Source: an uncultured Eubacteriales bacterium (lineage in GTDB: Bacteria > Bacillota > Clostridia > Oscillospirales > Acutalibacteraceae). From it: a stretch of 6,480 nt of DNA. The position numbers and the translations under genes are program-made. The stretch covers positions 1-6,480 of the forward strand of contig ONEU01000197.1 in assembly GCA_900316925.1 (NCBI GenBank), given 5' to 3'. This document shows positions 1 through 6,462 of the stretch, one piece after another (position 1 is the stretch's first letter; every line of letters begins with the position of its first letter). The notes under the pieces were generated by a model. It saw only the letters and a program-made list of their open reading frames with translations, was not told where the DNA came from and did not search any database.

Positions 1-43
1 CCTTGGACTCCTCTTCCTTGGACTCCTCTTCCTTGGACTCCTC
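1..43. repeat. 15-bp tandem repeat coding for an EESKE linker
   Basis: The unit CCTTGGACTCCTCTT occurs twice exactly (1-15 and 16-30), followed by 13 matching bases (31-43). The period is in frame and encodes Glu-Glu-Ser-Lys-Glu on the minus strand. The array may extend beyond the window. Exact identity at DNA level points to recent slippage or expansion. Such repeats usually make a flexible, charged spacer between domains of a secreted protein. Confidence 0.9.
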
Positions 44-616
44 AGCAGGAGCTGCAGACTCAACTACGCTGTACTCAACAGGCCATACCTGCCAAGCATC
101 GCCATCAGCAGGATCTGTGATGGAAGAACCAGCAGCGCACTTTGTGGTGTCGAGCTTTACGTTGATGGTGATGGGCTTGCCAACCTCAGCAGCAACTGCG
201 CAGTCGGTCTGGCTGTTCCATGTACGATCAAAGTCAGGCTCGAAATCGCCCCAGCTATGTGTCCACTCGCCGTTCAGACGAACTTTGAAGGTAATAGCCT
301 TGCCGGTAATATCGGTTCTGTCAACCTTATTGCCAGTACCGTCATCCTTCTGAGCTACGCCCACCATGTCCTCGGTTACATTATCAACCTGGATGGTGCC
401 TTCCCAAACGCCGTTGTTGTTGGTCATCTGAACATCCTTACCGTTAGCCCAGCCGTTGAAAGAACCGGTGATACCAACAGTGTTGCCGGCAACAATACCA
501 GCAGAAGTAACCTGAGGCTGAGGCTCATCAGCGCTTACGCTGAAAGCAGCAGTTACGACGACAGAAGATACCATAGCAGCAGCAAGAGCAATGCCAAGAA
601 TCTTTGACTTTCTCAT
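1..616 (-). CDS. Secreted protein with starch-binding-like (CBM48/E-set) module and Glu/Ser/Lys repeat linker, 3' end outside window
   Basis: An open frame runs from ATG at 616 to the window edge with no stop, giving 205 complete codons plus one base. The start is fixed by AGGAGG at 631-626, nine bases upstream. Residues 1-29 form a signal peptide: basic MRKSK, a hydrophobic Ala/Val core, and likely cleavage after VSA. Residues about 40-120 are beta-rich with GSFNGW (51-56), GVWEG (69-73) and FKVRLNGEW (110-118). This pattern resembles CBM48/AMPK-type glycogen- or starch-binding domains. Trp56, 71, 118, 122 and 133 could be sugar-stacking residues. A second beta-rich stretch spans about 135-186. 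From residue 191 an EESKE linker begins and continues off the window. It may lead to another binding domain, a dockerin or a wall anchor, none of which can be seen. Codons favour GCT, GTT, GGT and AAC, unlike the GC-ending codons of the other three genes, which suggests high expression. Secretion is well supported; the sugar-binding role is inferred from motifs. Confidence 0.8.
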   Translation of the reverse strand, partial: MRKSKILGIALAAAMVSSVVVTAAFSVSADEPQPQVTSAGIVAGNTVGITGSFNGWANGKDVQMTNNNGVWEGTIQVDNVTEDMVGVAQKDDGTGNKVDRTDITGKAITFKVRLNGEWTHSWGDFEPDFDRTWNSQTDCAVAAEVGKPITINVKLDTTKCAAGSSITDPADGDAWQVWPVEYSVVESAAPAEESKEEESKEEESK

Positions 617-678
617 TGTGATTTTCCTCCTAAAAAGTATATAAAATTTGAAACACTTTTACAGGTTTCATTACGAGT

Positions 679-707
679 ATTATACTATGTTATCCCTCAA
701 AAATCAA
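679..707 (-). promoter_or_regulatory. Strong sigma-A-type promoter for the secreted protein gene
   Basis: Read on the minus strand, TTGATT (707-702) is followed by a 17-base spacer and a perfect TATAAT (684-679). Transcription would start near 672, giving a leader of about 56 bases that contains AGGAGG (631-626) nine bases before the ATG. The consensus -10, ideal spacing and strong ribosome binding site agree with the high-expression codon pattern of the gene. The leader is too short and unstructured to be a known riboswitch. Confidence 0.8.
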
Positions 708-993
708 GTCTATTTGCAGATTTTTATTCATGGAAAACAACGGGAAAACCCGCCAGGAAAAGGCATTTTCATCACATTTTCCGCTTTTTTGACGATTTTT
801 AGTTCGTTGAGAGAACCATATCCCAACAACTTTGTGGATTTTAAATAAATTACAAAATTGTAATTATCTATTTCCTCCAAAGATATTCCACCAAAACGGC
901 ACTTAGAAAATAATAACCAAAAAGCATTCTCACGATTTGGATGTTCTGACTAATTATACGCAAAAGTGTCATATTAGCCCCCGAAAATATACA
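708..993. other. AT-rich intergenic region without a supported gene
   Basis: This lies between the promoter of the secreted protein gene and the hairpin after the EAL gene. It is AT-rich with frequent A and T runs. The only open frames are short and lack ribosome binding sites. The clearest structures are an 18-bp palindrome at 848-865 and a weak CGGG-AAAA-CCCG hairpin at 741-752. TATAAT on the minus strand near 959-954 has no matching -35 box. No riboswitch or small-RNA family was recognised. It may hold upstream control sites for the secreted protein gene. Confidence 0.6.
848..865. repeat. 18-bp palindrome, possible operator
   Basis: The arms AATTACAA (848-855) and TTGTAATT (858-865) are perfect reverse complements around an AA centre. 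It lies about 140 bases upstream of the -35 box of the secreted protein gene. Its short centre and symmetry fit a dimeric regulator site better than a terminator, since there is no GC stem. In AT-rich DNA such a palindrome can also arise by chance, and no regulator can be named. Confidence 0.4.
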
Positions 994-1041
994 GACCGTA
1001 CAGGAATTTTATACGCTGCGTATAACAACTCCTGTACGGTC
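994..1041 (-). terminator. Long hairpin just after the EAL gene, probable terminator
   Basis: The arms GACCGTACAGGA (994-1005) and TCCTGTACGGTC (1030-1041) pair perfectly over 12 bp. Inside them a second stem, TTATACG (1009-1015) with CGTATAA (1019-1025), closes on a 3-base CTG loop, leaving a small internal loop of ATT against CAAC. On the minus strand the structure begins 11 bases after the EAL gene's stop codon, the usual place for a terminator. The bases after it (TGTATATTTTC) are only moderately T-rich, so it is not a textbook intrinsic terminator. It could instead protect the 3' end of the mRNA or be a small dispersed repeat. The hairpin is certain; its role is inferred. Confidence 0.6.
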
Positions 1042-1052
1042 AGGGCAGGTCA

Positions 1053-3164
1053 TTATTCCACCAGGCGGGGACCCGGTTCAATCTTCGTCACGATCACCAG
1101 GATCGCGCCGGTGTCGGTGCGCGGCTCATAAGCAATGCTCACCAGCTTTGCCGAGAGCTTCACTTCGCCCTCATAGTAGTTATCAATGGACTCGTTTTTA
1201 CGTCCTGACATACACTTTTTGGCAGCCGCCAGCATTTCCGGCGCAGGAGTCAGCTCCCAGTCGTAGTAATCGCCGTAGACCATCTCCTTGTCCAGGCCGA
1301 TCATTTCCAACAGATTCTTATAGGAATTGTTGGCCTTGAGGATCTTGCAGGTTTCGCCCTTGAACTCCAGCACCGCAGAGGGTGTGCCGCTGGCATCACC
1401 GGAGAAGCCCGCTTCATAGTCCGGCAGCGTGGGATAACCCAGTGTCACGCTCTCGATACGCCGGTAATAGTCCTCTCGCTTGAGATCATCGTATTCCAGC
1501 GTCTTGAACACCACGGATTTTTTATAGAAATACTCACAGGGCATGGGCTTGCTGAACAGGAAGCCCTGCACCTTATCACAGCCGGCATCTCTCAGGAAAC
1601 GGAGCTGTTCCTTTGTCTGCACGCCCTCCGCCAGGGTATGGACCCCCAGCTTGGAAATCATGCTGATAATGTCGGAAAGGATGAGGCGGTTCTTGCCGGT
1701 GAGACTAAAGTTCTTCATAAAACGCATATCCAGCTTGATGAGATCGAAGGAATACTCCTGCAGGGTATTCAAAGAGGAATACTCACTGCCGAAGTCATCC
1801 ATCCACACATTGAAGCCGCCCTCACGGAAGCGGTTGATCTGGTTCTCCAGGAACTGCTGGTTCTGGATGAACGCGCTCTCGGTGATCTCGATGGTAATGA
1901 GATTATGGGCGATATTATACTCGTCCACGATGGCCAGCACCTCTTCCACCACATCGCACAGCTCAAAGTTGATACGCGACAGGTTCACCGAGACGGGCAC
2001 CAGCGGGATATCCTGGGATTTCATCTCCACCAGGCTTTCGCAGATCTTTTTGAGCATATAGAAATCGAGCTTATTGATCAGGCGGTTATCCTCCAGAATA
2101 GAGATAAACTGTCCCGGCGGGAGCATCCCCTTTTCAGGATCCACCCAGCGGGCAAGTGCCTCCATATCACAGATCTTCCCGGTAACGGTGCGGATAATCG
2201 GCTGAAAGTAGAGCTTGATGTAGCCGTTTTCAAGAGCGTCCTCAAACTGGTTGAGGATGTGTCTGCGCCGCCGGTAGACGGTGAACATCTCCCGGTCAAA
2301 CATCCGGTACTTACGTCCGTAATCGCCCTTGAGGCTGCGGCAGGCGAGTCTTGCCCGGTCGCAGGCGGCATAGACGTCCATGTTGTTTTTATCGTCGATA
2401 TAGATACCGGCACACAGCTGCACCGGAATATCGGCGGGGTTATTCAGGGTATTTTCGTACACCTGTTCGATCTTCTGCTCCACCTGACGGCGCTCCGCCA
2501 ACACCACGAAATGATCGTCCGAGAAACGGGAAATCGCACAGTTTTTAAACACATCCTTGAGCACATAGGTAATACCCGTCAGAATACCGTTGCCCTTGGA
2601 GAAGCCGTATTTTTCGTTGATTGCCTTCATATCCCTGACATCGAAATAGACAAAGGTGGGCACGATATATTTTTCCTTCATGCGGGCACGTTCGGCATCC
2701 GCCATAATGCAGAAAGCCGCCATATTGGGCAGACCCGTCAGCTTATCATAGTAAGTGCTGTTCTGTTCCGCCTTGAGGATCTCGGTAACATCGTCCACCC
2801 AGGCCATAAAGAGCTTTTCACCCGTATCCGCCACGCTGCTGCTGCCGCGGAGCCGCATGGTACGCAAATGGGAGCCGACCTGTCTGCGGAACACGATATC
2901 ACAGTCCTGGTCCTCCAGCAGGAAGCTCTTCCAGGCCGCCAGGCATTTTTCAATATCTTCGAGATGGATTTTCGTATAGATCTTTTTTTCAATCGAGCTG
3001 GTCAGCTGCTCCCGTTCCTCTTCAAACAGCCGGCAGAGACCGTCGGACATAATGACAACCCTCGGTGCATTGTCGATCATCTGCACCACAACAAAAGGAA
3101 TCGCCGACGTTTTCATGCTTTCCTTCTGTCTGCCGTAATACTGATATAGTGCTTCCGTGCTCAC
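1053..3164 (-). CDS. Cyclic-di-GMP phosphodiesterase, PAS-like / degenerate GGDEF / EAL / PAS-like
   Basis: 703 residues, no signal peptide or membrane segment, so probably cytoplasmic. Residues about 20-130 look like a PAS-type sensor. The GGDEF domain (about 137-290) opens with DKLTGLPN (140-147) and keeps FDVRDMKAIN, but its signature is SDDHF (215-219) instead of GGDEF, and no RxxD inhibitory site precedes it. It is therefore probably not a diguanylate cyclase and may only bind nucleotide. The EAL domain (about 304-550) keeps the catalytic set: EAL (335-337), Asn394 in VNLS, Glu426 and Glu429 in EITE, Asp456-Asp457 in DDFG, Lys477 in IKLD, Glu513 in EGV and Gln533 in QGF. EGVE reads EGVQ. 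It should hydrolyse c-di-GMP to pGpG. Residues about 590-700 look like a second PAS-like domain. The start is GTG at 3164 with AGGGGAG six bases upstream. It has its own promoter and a hairpin after the stop, so it is probably monocistronic. Domain calls are firm; the PAS-like ends are less so. Confidence 0.92.
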   Translation of the reverse strand: MSTEALYQYYGRQKESMKTSAIPFVVVQMIDNAPRVVIMSDGLCRLFEEEREQLTSSIEKKIYTKIHLEDIEKCLAAWKSFLLEDQDCDIVFRRQVGSHLRTMRLRGSSSVADTGEKLFMAWVDDVTEILKAEQNSTYYDKLTGLPNMAAFCIMADAERARMKEKYIVPTFVYFDVRDMKAINEKYGFSKGNGILTGITYVLKDVFKNCAISRFSDDHFVVLAERRQVEQKIEQVYENTLNNPADIPVQLCAGIYIDDKNNMDVYAACDRARLACRSLKGDYGRKYRMFDREMFTVYRRRRHILNQFEDALENGYIKLYFQPIIRTVTGKICDMEALARWVDPEKGMLPPGQFISILEDNRLINKLDFYMLKKICESLVEMKSQDIPLVPVSVNLSRINFELCDVVEEVLAIVDEYNIAHNLITIEITESAFIQNQQFLENQINRFREGGFNVWMDDFGSEYSSLNTLQEYSFDLIKLDMRFMKNFSLTGKNRLILSDIISMISKLGVHTLAEGVQTKEQLRFLRDAGCDKVQGFLFSKPMPCEYFYKKSVVFKTLEYDDLKREDYYRRIESVTLGYPTLPDYEAGFSGDASGTPSAVLEFKGETCKILKANNSYKNLLEMIGLDKEMVYGDYYDWELTPAPEMLAAAKKCMSGRKNESIDNYYEGEVKLSAKLVSIAYEPRTDTGAILVIVTKIEPGPRLVE

Positions 3165-3245
3165 TGCGATCTCCCCTTATGGTTTTTGGGTTTGGTATAT
3201 AGGAAATAATGGTCTGATAAAAAGTCACAAGAATCATTCATAGAA

Positions 3246-3274
3246 ATTTGATGTCATTCTATCACTTTTGTCAA
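3246..3274 (-). promoter_or_regulatory. Promoter for the EAL-domain gene
   Basis: On the minus strand a perfect TTGACA (3274-3269) is followed by 17 bases and TCAAAT (3251-3246), which matches four of six -10 positions. Transcription would start near 3239, giving a leader of about 75 bases before the GTG start. The leader carries the AGGGGAG ribosome binding site (3177-3171) and shows no c-di-GMP riboswitch features. Confidence 0.6.
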
Positions 3275-3490
3275 GTCGGAATTTTCTTCCGGCGCACAGC
3301 CTGTGCTCCCGTGTCACTCTGTATGTCTAAGGCGAAACGCTGCCCCGCTCACATCCGGCACGGGGGCGCCTATCTTCTATCTCCGCCGTCGTGTCCCGTC
3401 AGAGAGGTGCTTTCGGCTGGTTGATACAGACCTTCAGGCTTTGTTTTCTATCCTGTTACCCGTGCCTGCTTTTCCGGGAATTATTTTACA
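3275..3490. other. GC-richer gap between the SulP gene and the EAL gene promoter
   Basis: No open frame here has a ribosome binding site or recognisable product. An 8-bp inverted repeat, GGCACGGG (3357-3364) with CCCGTGCC (3459-3466), could close a structured RNA of about 110 bases on either strand. A tight palindrome, GCACAG-C-CTGTGC, lies at 3294-3306. No clear GC stem followed by a T run marks the end of the SulP transcript. I matched no known riboswitch, SRP, 6S, tmRNA or RNase P signature. It could be an unrecognised RNA or simply spacer. Confidence 0.4.
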
Positions 3491-5758
3491 CTAACTTTCT
3501 TCGGAAAGCTTTTGCTCCTTGCCGCTCTTTGCAACCAGCAGCATCTCCTGATAGACCCCGTCATAGCGCTCTGCCAGGGCAGGATTCATCCTGCGCAGCG
3601 CATCCAGATGCTCCCGGCGTTTCCGGAGCTGCTCGGCATACTTCTCCGGAGACTGTTCATACAGCTCCCTGAGATATGCCAGACGTTTGCGACGGCGCTG
3701 TTCCAGGGCTTCCGGCGTCATTTCCGCCAGCTTCTTTTCCACCAGCTGACGGCGTTTTTCCAGGATATTCTCAATCCGCTCCGCCTGGTCCGGATGGCGC
3801 ACCGCCCGGTCAAGCAGTCTTGCTTCCAGTCTGTCGAGCAGTTCGTCCTCGTCAAAGAGGGAGAACCGTCCCCAACGGGTCAGATTCTCCGCCTGCTCCA
3901 CGATATCCACGGTCAGCTCCTCACGGTTTTTCAGGCTGCGGTAGATTTCCTCCGTGACCTGCTGTTTAAAGCTCTCGGCATCCCTGCCAAGCGCCCATTC
4001 CAGTTCCGTCTGCCGTCCGAGTGTCACCCTGTCGTTCCGGAGGGCTTCCTCCTGTCCGGACGGAACCGCCAGAGGATAGGGCTTCCTGACGCCGGCATCA
4101 CGCAGCGCCAGCTCTGTGGTCATACGCACGGCACCGTTCTCAATCAGCTCGGAGGCGCCGTACTTCCGCAGCAGATCATTGACCGCACCGATATGCTCCG
4201 TCATATAGAACCTCACCTGACGTTCCTTACAATGACGGTAGAGCATGACCAGCCGCTCCGCCGCAGCCAAGTCGATACTGCCCACTGCACCGGCACAGAG
4301 GATGACCGTCCGGGTATCCTCTGTCATAGCACGTTCAATGTCCTCCTGCAGAGAGTCGATATTGGCAAAAAACAGGTTCCCGCCGAAGCGGTAGATCAGG
4401 GTATGTCTGACCGGCAAAGCAAGGCTGTTCCTGTCCAGCGGATAGAAGCCCGACCTGCCCGGTATCACACCCATAAAGGTTTTCGGCGGTCTCACCGCCC
4501 GTTTGATCACGGCAAAGAACGACAACGCCACACCGATCATCACGCCGTAAACGGTCCCGAAGATCAGCACGCCGAAGAATGCCGCCGCAAATATATAAAA
4601 TTCCGTTTTATCGGTTTTCAACAGACGGACCGCCGTCTGGAACTCACAGGCGCCCATCAGCGCACTGATGACGATGGCCGTCAGCACCGGCACCGGCAGC
4701 AGCTCAATAAAGCCGGTACCGAAGCACACCACACACAGCATGGCTGCCGCGGCAAAGACGGACATCCATTGGGATTTCACGCCGAACTGCCGCACGATCC
4801 CCGTCCGGGAAACACTGCCGTTGACAGAGCAGCAGCCGGAAACCGCCGAAGCGAGATTGGCAGCCGCATAGCCGAGGAGCTCGCGGTTCGCGTCCAGACG
4901 ATAGCCGTCCTTCCGTGCATTGGCGCCGGAAGCGAGCAAGGACTCCGACAGAATCACGGCGGCAATGCTCAGAGAAGCGAACGCCAGCCCGATGAACTGA
5001 TCGTAATCCAGCTCCGGCACGGTCATTGCAAATCCCGGGAACCCGTTGTCCACATGGGGCAGCAGCTTCACGCCCCAGTCCCGCACGGGCAGGAGCACCG
5101 TCATCACCGCCCCAGCCGCCATCAGGATGACGGACATGGGCAGTCTGGGAACGAGCCGTCGGAACAGAAGGATAAGCACGATCACGGACAGTCCGAGGCT
5201 GAATGCCGCAGGATTGAACGAAGGGAGCTGTTCGATGAGATGGCGGATCAGCTCCGGTGCTTCTCCGCTGCCGGGTTGGCCGCCGAAGAGCTTGGGGATC
5301 TGCATGAGGATGATGGTACAGCAGATACCCGACACAAAGCCGGCCATGACCGGCTCAGAAATATATTGTACGATTCTTCCGGCTCTGAGGAAACAGAACA
5401 ACAGCAGCCAGAAGGCGGTAAACAAAGCGATCATAGGGACGGCAGCCATCGCCTGCTCCGAACCGGCAGTAATCCCGGCGGAGGCAATTGCCGTTCCGAT
5501 CAATGCTGCGGGAGCCGCGTCCACGCCAAAGACAAAATCCCTGGAGGTTGTCAGCAGCCCGAACAGCAGAATGGGCAGGATCGAGCCGTAAAGACCGTAC
5601 TGCATGGGCAGTCCTGCGATCTGTGCATAGCCCATCGAAATCGGGATGGAAACCAGCGCAGTGATGATACCGCCCGCAAGATCCTTCCCATAATCCAACG
5701 GTTTCCGGCGGGCAAAGAATGTTCCCCAAAACGATGTTTTTGACGGCACGATTTTCAC
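3491..5758 (-). CDS. SulP/SLC26-family anion transporter with STAS domain and long charged C-terminal tail
   Basis: 755 residues. The membrane part spans about 25-420 with 12-14 hydrophobic segments. It opens with the SulP signature DLAGGIITALVSIP followed by AGLPMQYGLYGS (48-59) and GVDAAPAALIG (78-88). The family block ESLLASGANARKDGY, DANREL and NGSVSRTG covers 272-320; SVSRT lies where the family's tenth helix helps form the anion site. A STAS domain follows (about 446-556), with GSIDLAAAERL at 493-503; the Ser or Thr usually following the Asp is Leu. Residues about 560-755 are an Arg/Glu-rich, mostly helical extension, far beyond the usual 500-600-residue size. SulP proteins move sulfate, bicarbonate or dicarboxylates by symport or exchange; the substrate cannot be told here. 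The start is GTG at 5758 with AGGGGA (5771-5766) seven bases upstream. It is divergent from the flavin reductase. The family call is firm, the substrate unknown. Confidence 0.93.
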   Translation of the reverse strand: MKIVPSKTSFWGTFFARRKPLDYGKDLAGGIITALVSIPISMGYAQIAGLPMQYGLYGSILPILLFGLLTTSRDFVFGVDAAPAALIGTAIASAGITAGSEQAMAAVPMIALFTAFWLLLFCFLRAGRIVQYISEPVMAGFVSGICCTIILMQIPKLFGGQPGSGEAPELIRHLIEQLPSFNPAAFSLGLSVIVLILLFRRLVPRLPMSVILMAAGAVMTVLLPVRDWGVKLLPHVDNGFPGFAMTVPELDYDQFIGLAFASLSIAAVILSESLLASGANARKDGYRLDANRELLGYAAANLASAVSGCCSVNGSVSRTGIVRQFGVKSQWMSVFAAAAMLCVVCFGTGFIELLPVPVLTAIVISALMGACEFQTAVRLLKTDKTEFYIFAAAFFGVLIFGTVYGVMIGVALSFFAVIKRAVRPPKTFMGVIPGRSGFYPLDRNSLALPVRHTLIYRFGGNLFFANIDSLQEDIERAMTEDTRTVILCAGAVGSIDLAAAERLVMLYRHCKERQVRFYMTEHIGAVNDLLRKYGASELIENGAVRMTTELALRDAGVRKPYPLAVPSGQEEALRNDRVTLGRQTELEWALGRDAESFKQQVTEEIYRSLKNREELTVDIVEQAENLTRWGRFSLFDEDELLDRLEARLLDRAVRHPDQAERIENILEKRRQLVEKKLAEMTPEALEQRRRKRLAYLRELYEQSPEKYAEQLRKRREHLDALRRMNPALAERYDGVYQEMLLVAKSGKEQKLSEES

Positions 5759-5777
5759 CCCTTCTTCCCCTGATACT

Positions 5778-5806
5778 ATGATAGCGGAAAATTATATGGA
5801 TTGCAA
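5778..5806 (-). promoter_or_regulatory. Promoter region for the SulP gene (two candidate -10 boxes)
   Basis: On the minus strand TTGCAA (5806-5801), a 17-base spacer and TATCAT (5783-5778) form one promoter. It would start transcription almost at the ribosome binding site, leaving a very short leader of about 13 bases. A perfect TATAAT (5796-5791) is the alternative, with a poor -35 (TTTCTA) 17 bases upstream and a leader of about 26 bases. The sequence does not decide between them. Confidence 0.45.
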
Positions 5807-5823
5807 TGCATTTTAGAAAAAAT

Positions 5824-5852
5824 TTTACAATTTTTTCAGATTATGTTATGAT
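5824..5852 (+). promoter_or_regulatory. Extended -10 promoter for the flavin reductase gene
   Basis: TTTACA (5824-5829) is followed by 17 bases and TATGAT (5847-5852), each matching five of six consensus positions. TG at 5844-5845, one base before the -10 box, makes it an extended -10 promoter. Transcription would start near 5859, giving a leader of about 37 bases. It lies back-to-back with the SulP promoter, with only about 20 bases between them. Confidence 0.7.
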
Positions 5853-5895
5853 ATTATCCATAGAATCCACTATCTCAAAAGAAAGAAGAGATCGC

Positions 5896-6462
5896 ATGAA
5901 ACAGATATTATTCATCAACGCCTGTGTACGCGGACAGTCCCGGACGAAACGGCTGGCGGAGCACCTGCTTGCCCGGCTGAACGGCACTGTCACAGAGCTG
6001 CGGCTGTCCGAACTGCCGCTGTGCCCCCTGGATGAAGGGGTTCTGGAGCGGCGCCATGAAGCGTCGGTATCCGGAGATTTTTCCGACAGCCTGTTTTCCC
6101 TTGCCCGGCAGTTCGCCGCTGCCGACTGTATTGTAATCGCAGCTCCCTACTGGGACCTGTCCTTCCCTGCCGCCCTCAAGCTCTATCTGGAAACCATCTC
6201 GGTTTCGGGCGTGACCTTTACCTACACCGAGAGCGGGATGCCCCAGGGACTCTGCCGTGCGCAGCGCTTTTACTATGTCACCACTGCCGGCGGCGTGATC
6301 GGCAGCATGAACCACGGCTATACTTATGTGGAGTCCCTGTTCCGGACGCTGTTCGGCATCACCGAGGGCACCTGTATCCGTGCCGAACGTCTCGACATCG
6401 AGGGTCTCGATCCGGAGCAGCTCCTGCAGGAGGGCTTCGCCGCGGTGGACCGGCTCCCCTGA
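5896..6462 (+). CDS. Flavodoxin-fold NAD(P)H-dependent oxidoreductase (azoreductase/quinone reductase type)
   Basis: 188 residues, cytoplasmic, close to the usual length for the Flavodoxin_2 (AzoR/NQO-like) family. A first beta strand, KQILFINA, leads into the FMN phosphate-binding loop CVRGQSRTKRL (10-20). APYWDLSFPAALK (83-95) is the hallmark second flavin-binding segment. FTYTESGMPQGL (108-119) and YYVTTAGG (126-133) follow as in the family. Such enzymes use FMN to transfer two electrons from NAD(P)H to quinones, azo compounds or nitro compounds; the natural acceptor is usually unknown. The start is ATG at 5896, with a modest AGAAGAG five bases upstream. An in-frame ATG at 5806 is rejected because the extra 30 codons overlap the promoter and lack family similarity. 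The stop is TGA, 18 bases before the window end. The family call is firm; the exact substrate is not. Confidence 0.92.
   Translation: MKQILFINACVRGQSRTKRLAEHLLARLNGTVTELRLSELPLCPLDEGVLERRHEASVSGDFSDSLFSLARQFAAADCIVIAAPYWDLSFPAALKLYLETISVSGVTFTYTESGMPQGLCRAQRFYYVTTAGGVIGSMNHGYTYVESLFRTLFGITEGTCIRAERLDIEGLDPEQLLQEGFAAVDRLP

Noticed and set aside
3..607. Plus-strand open frames of 116 codons opposite the secreted protein gene
   Set aside because: The minus strand has a signal peptide, a strong ribosome binding site and a strong promoter; the Ser-rich plus-strand products mirror that gene and its repeat.
741..752. CGGG-AAAA-CCCG hairpin as a terminator
   Set aside because: The stem is only 4 bp, no strong T run follows and no gene ends nearby.
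648..848. A 66-codon plus-strand frame in the AT-rich gap
   Set aside because: It starts with TTG, has no ribosome binding site and covers the minus-strand promoter of the secreted protein gene.
1638..3149. A 503-codon open frame on the plus strand opposite the EAL gene
   Set aside because: It is antisense to well-conserved GGDEF/EAL motifs, and its His/Ile/Asp-rich product resembles no family.
3165..3245. Riboswitch in the leader of the EAL gene
   Set aside because: The leader is short, AT-rich and weakly structured, with no c-di-GMP or other riboswitch core that I recognise.
3512..5743. A 743-codon open frame on the plus strand opposite the SulP gene
   Set aside because: It is antisense to a clear SulP transporter. 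Its product is His-, Gln- and Arg-rich with no recognisable domain, as expected when a GC-biased gene is read backwards.
5806..5895. Longer start for the flavin reductase at ATG 5806
   Set aside because: The extension overlaps its own promoter, has no ribosome binding site and precedes the normal first beta strand of the family.
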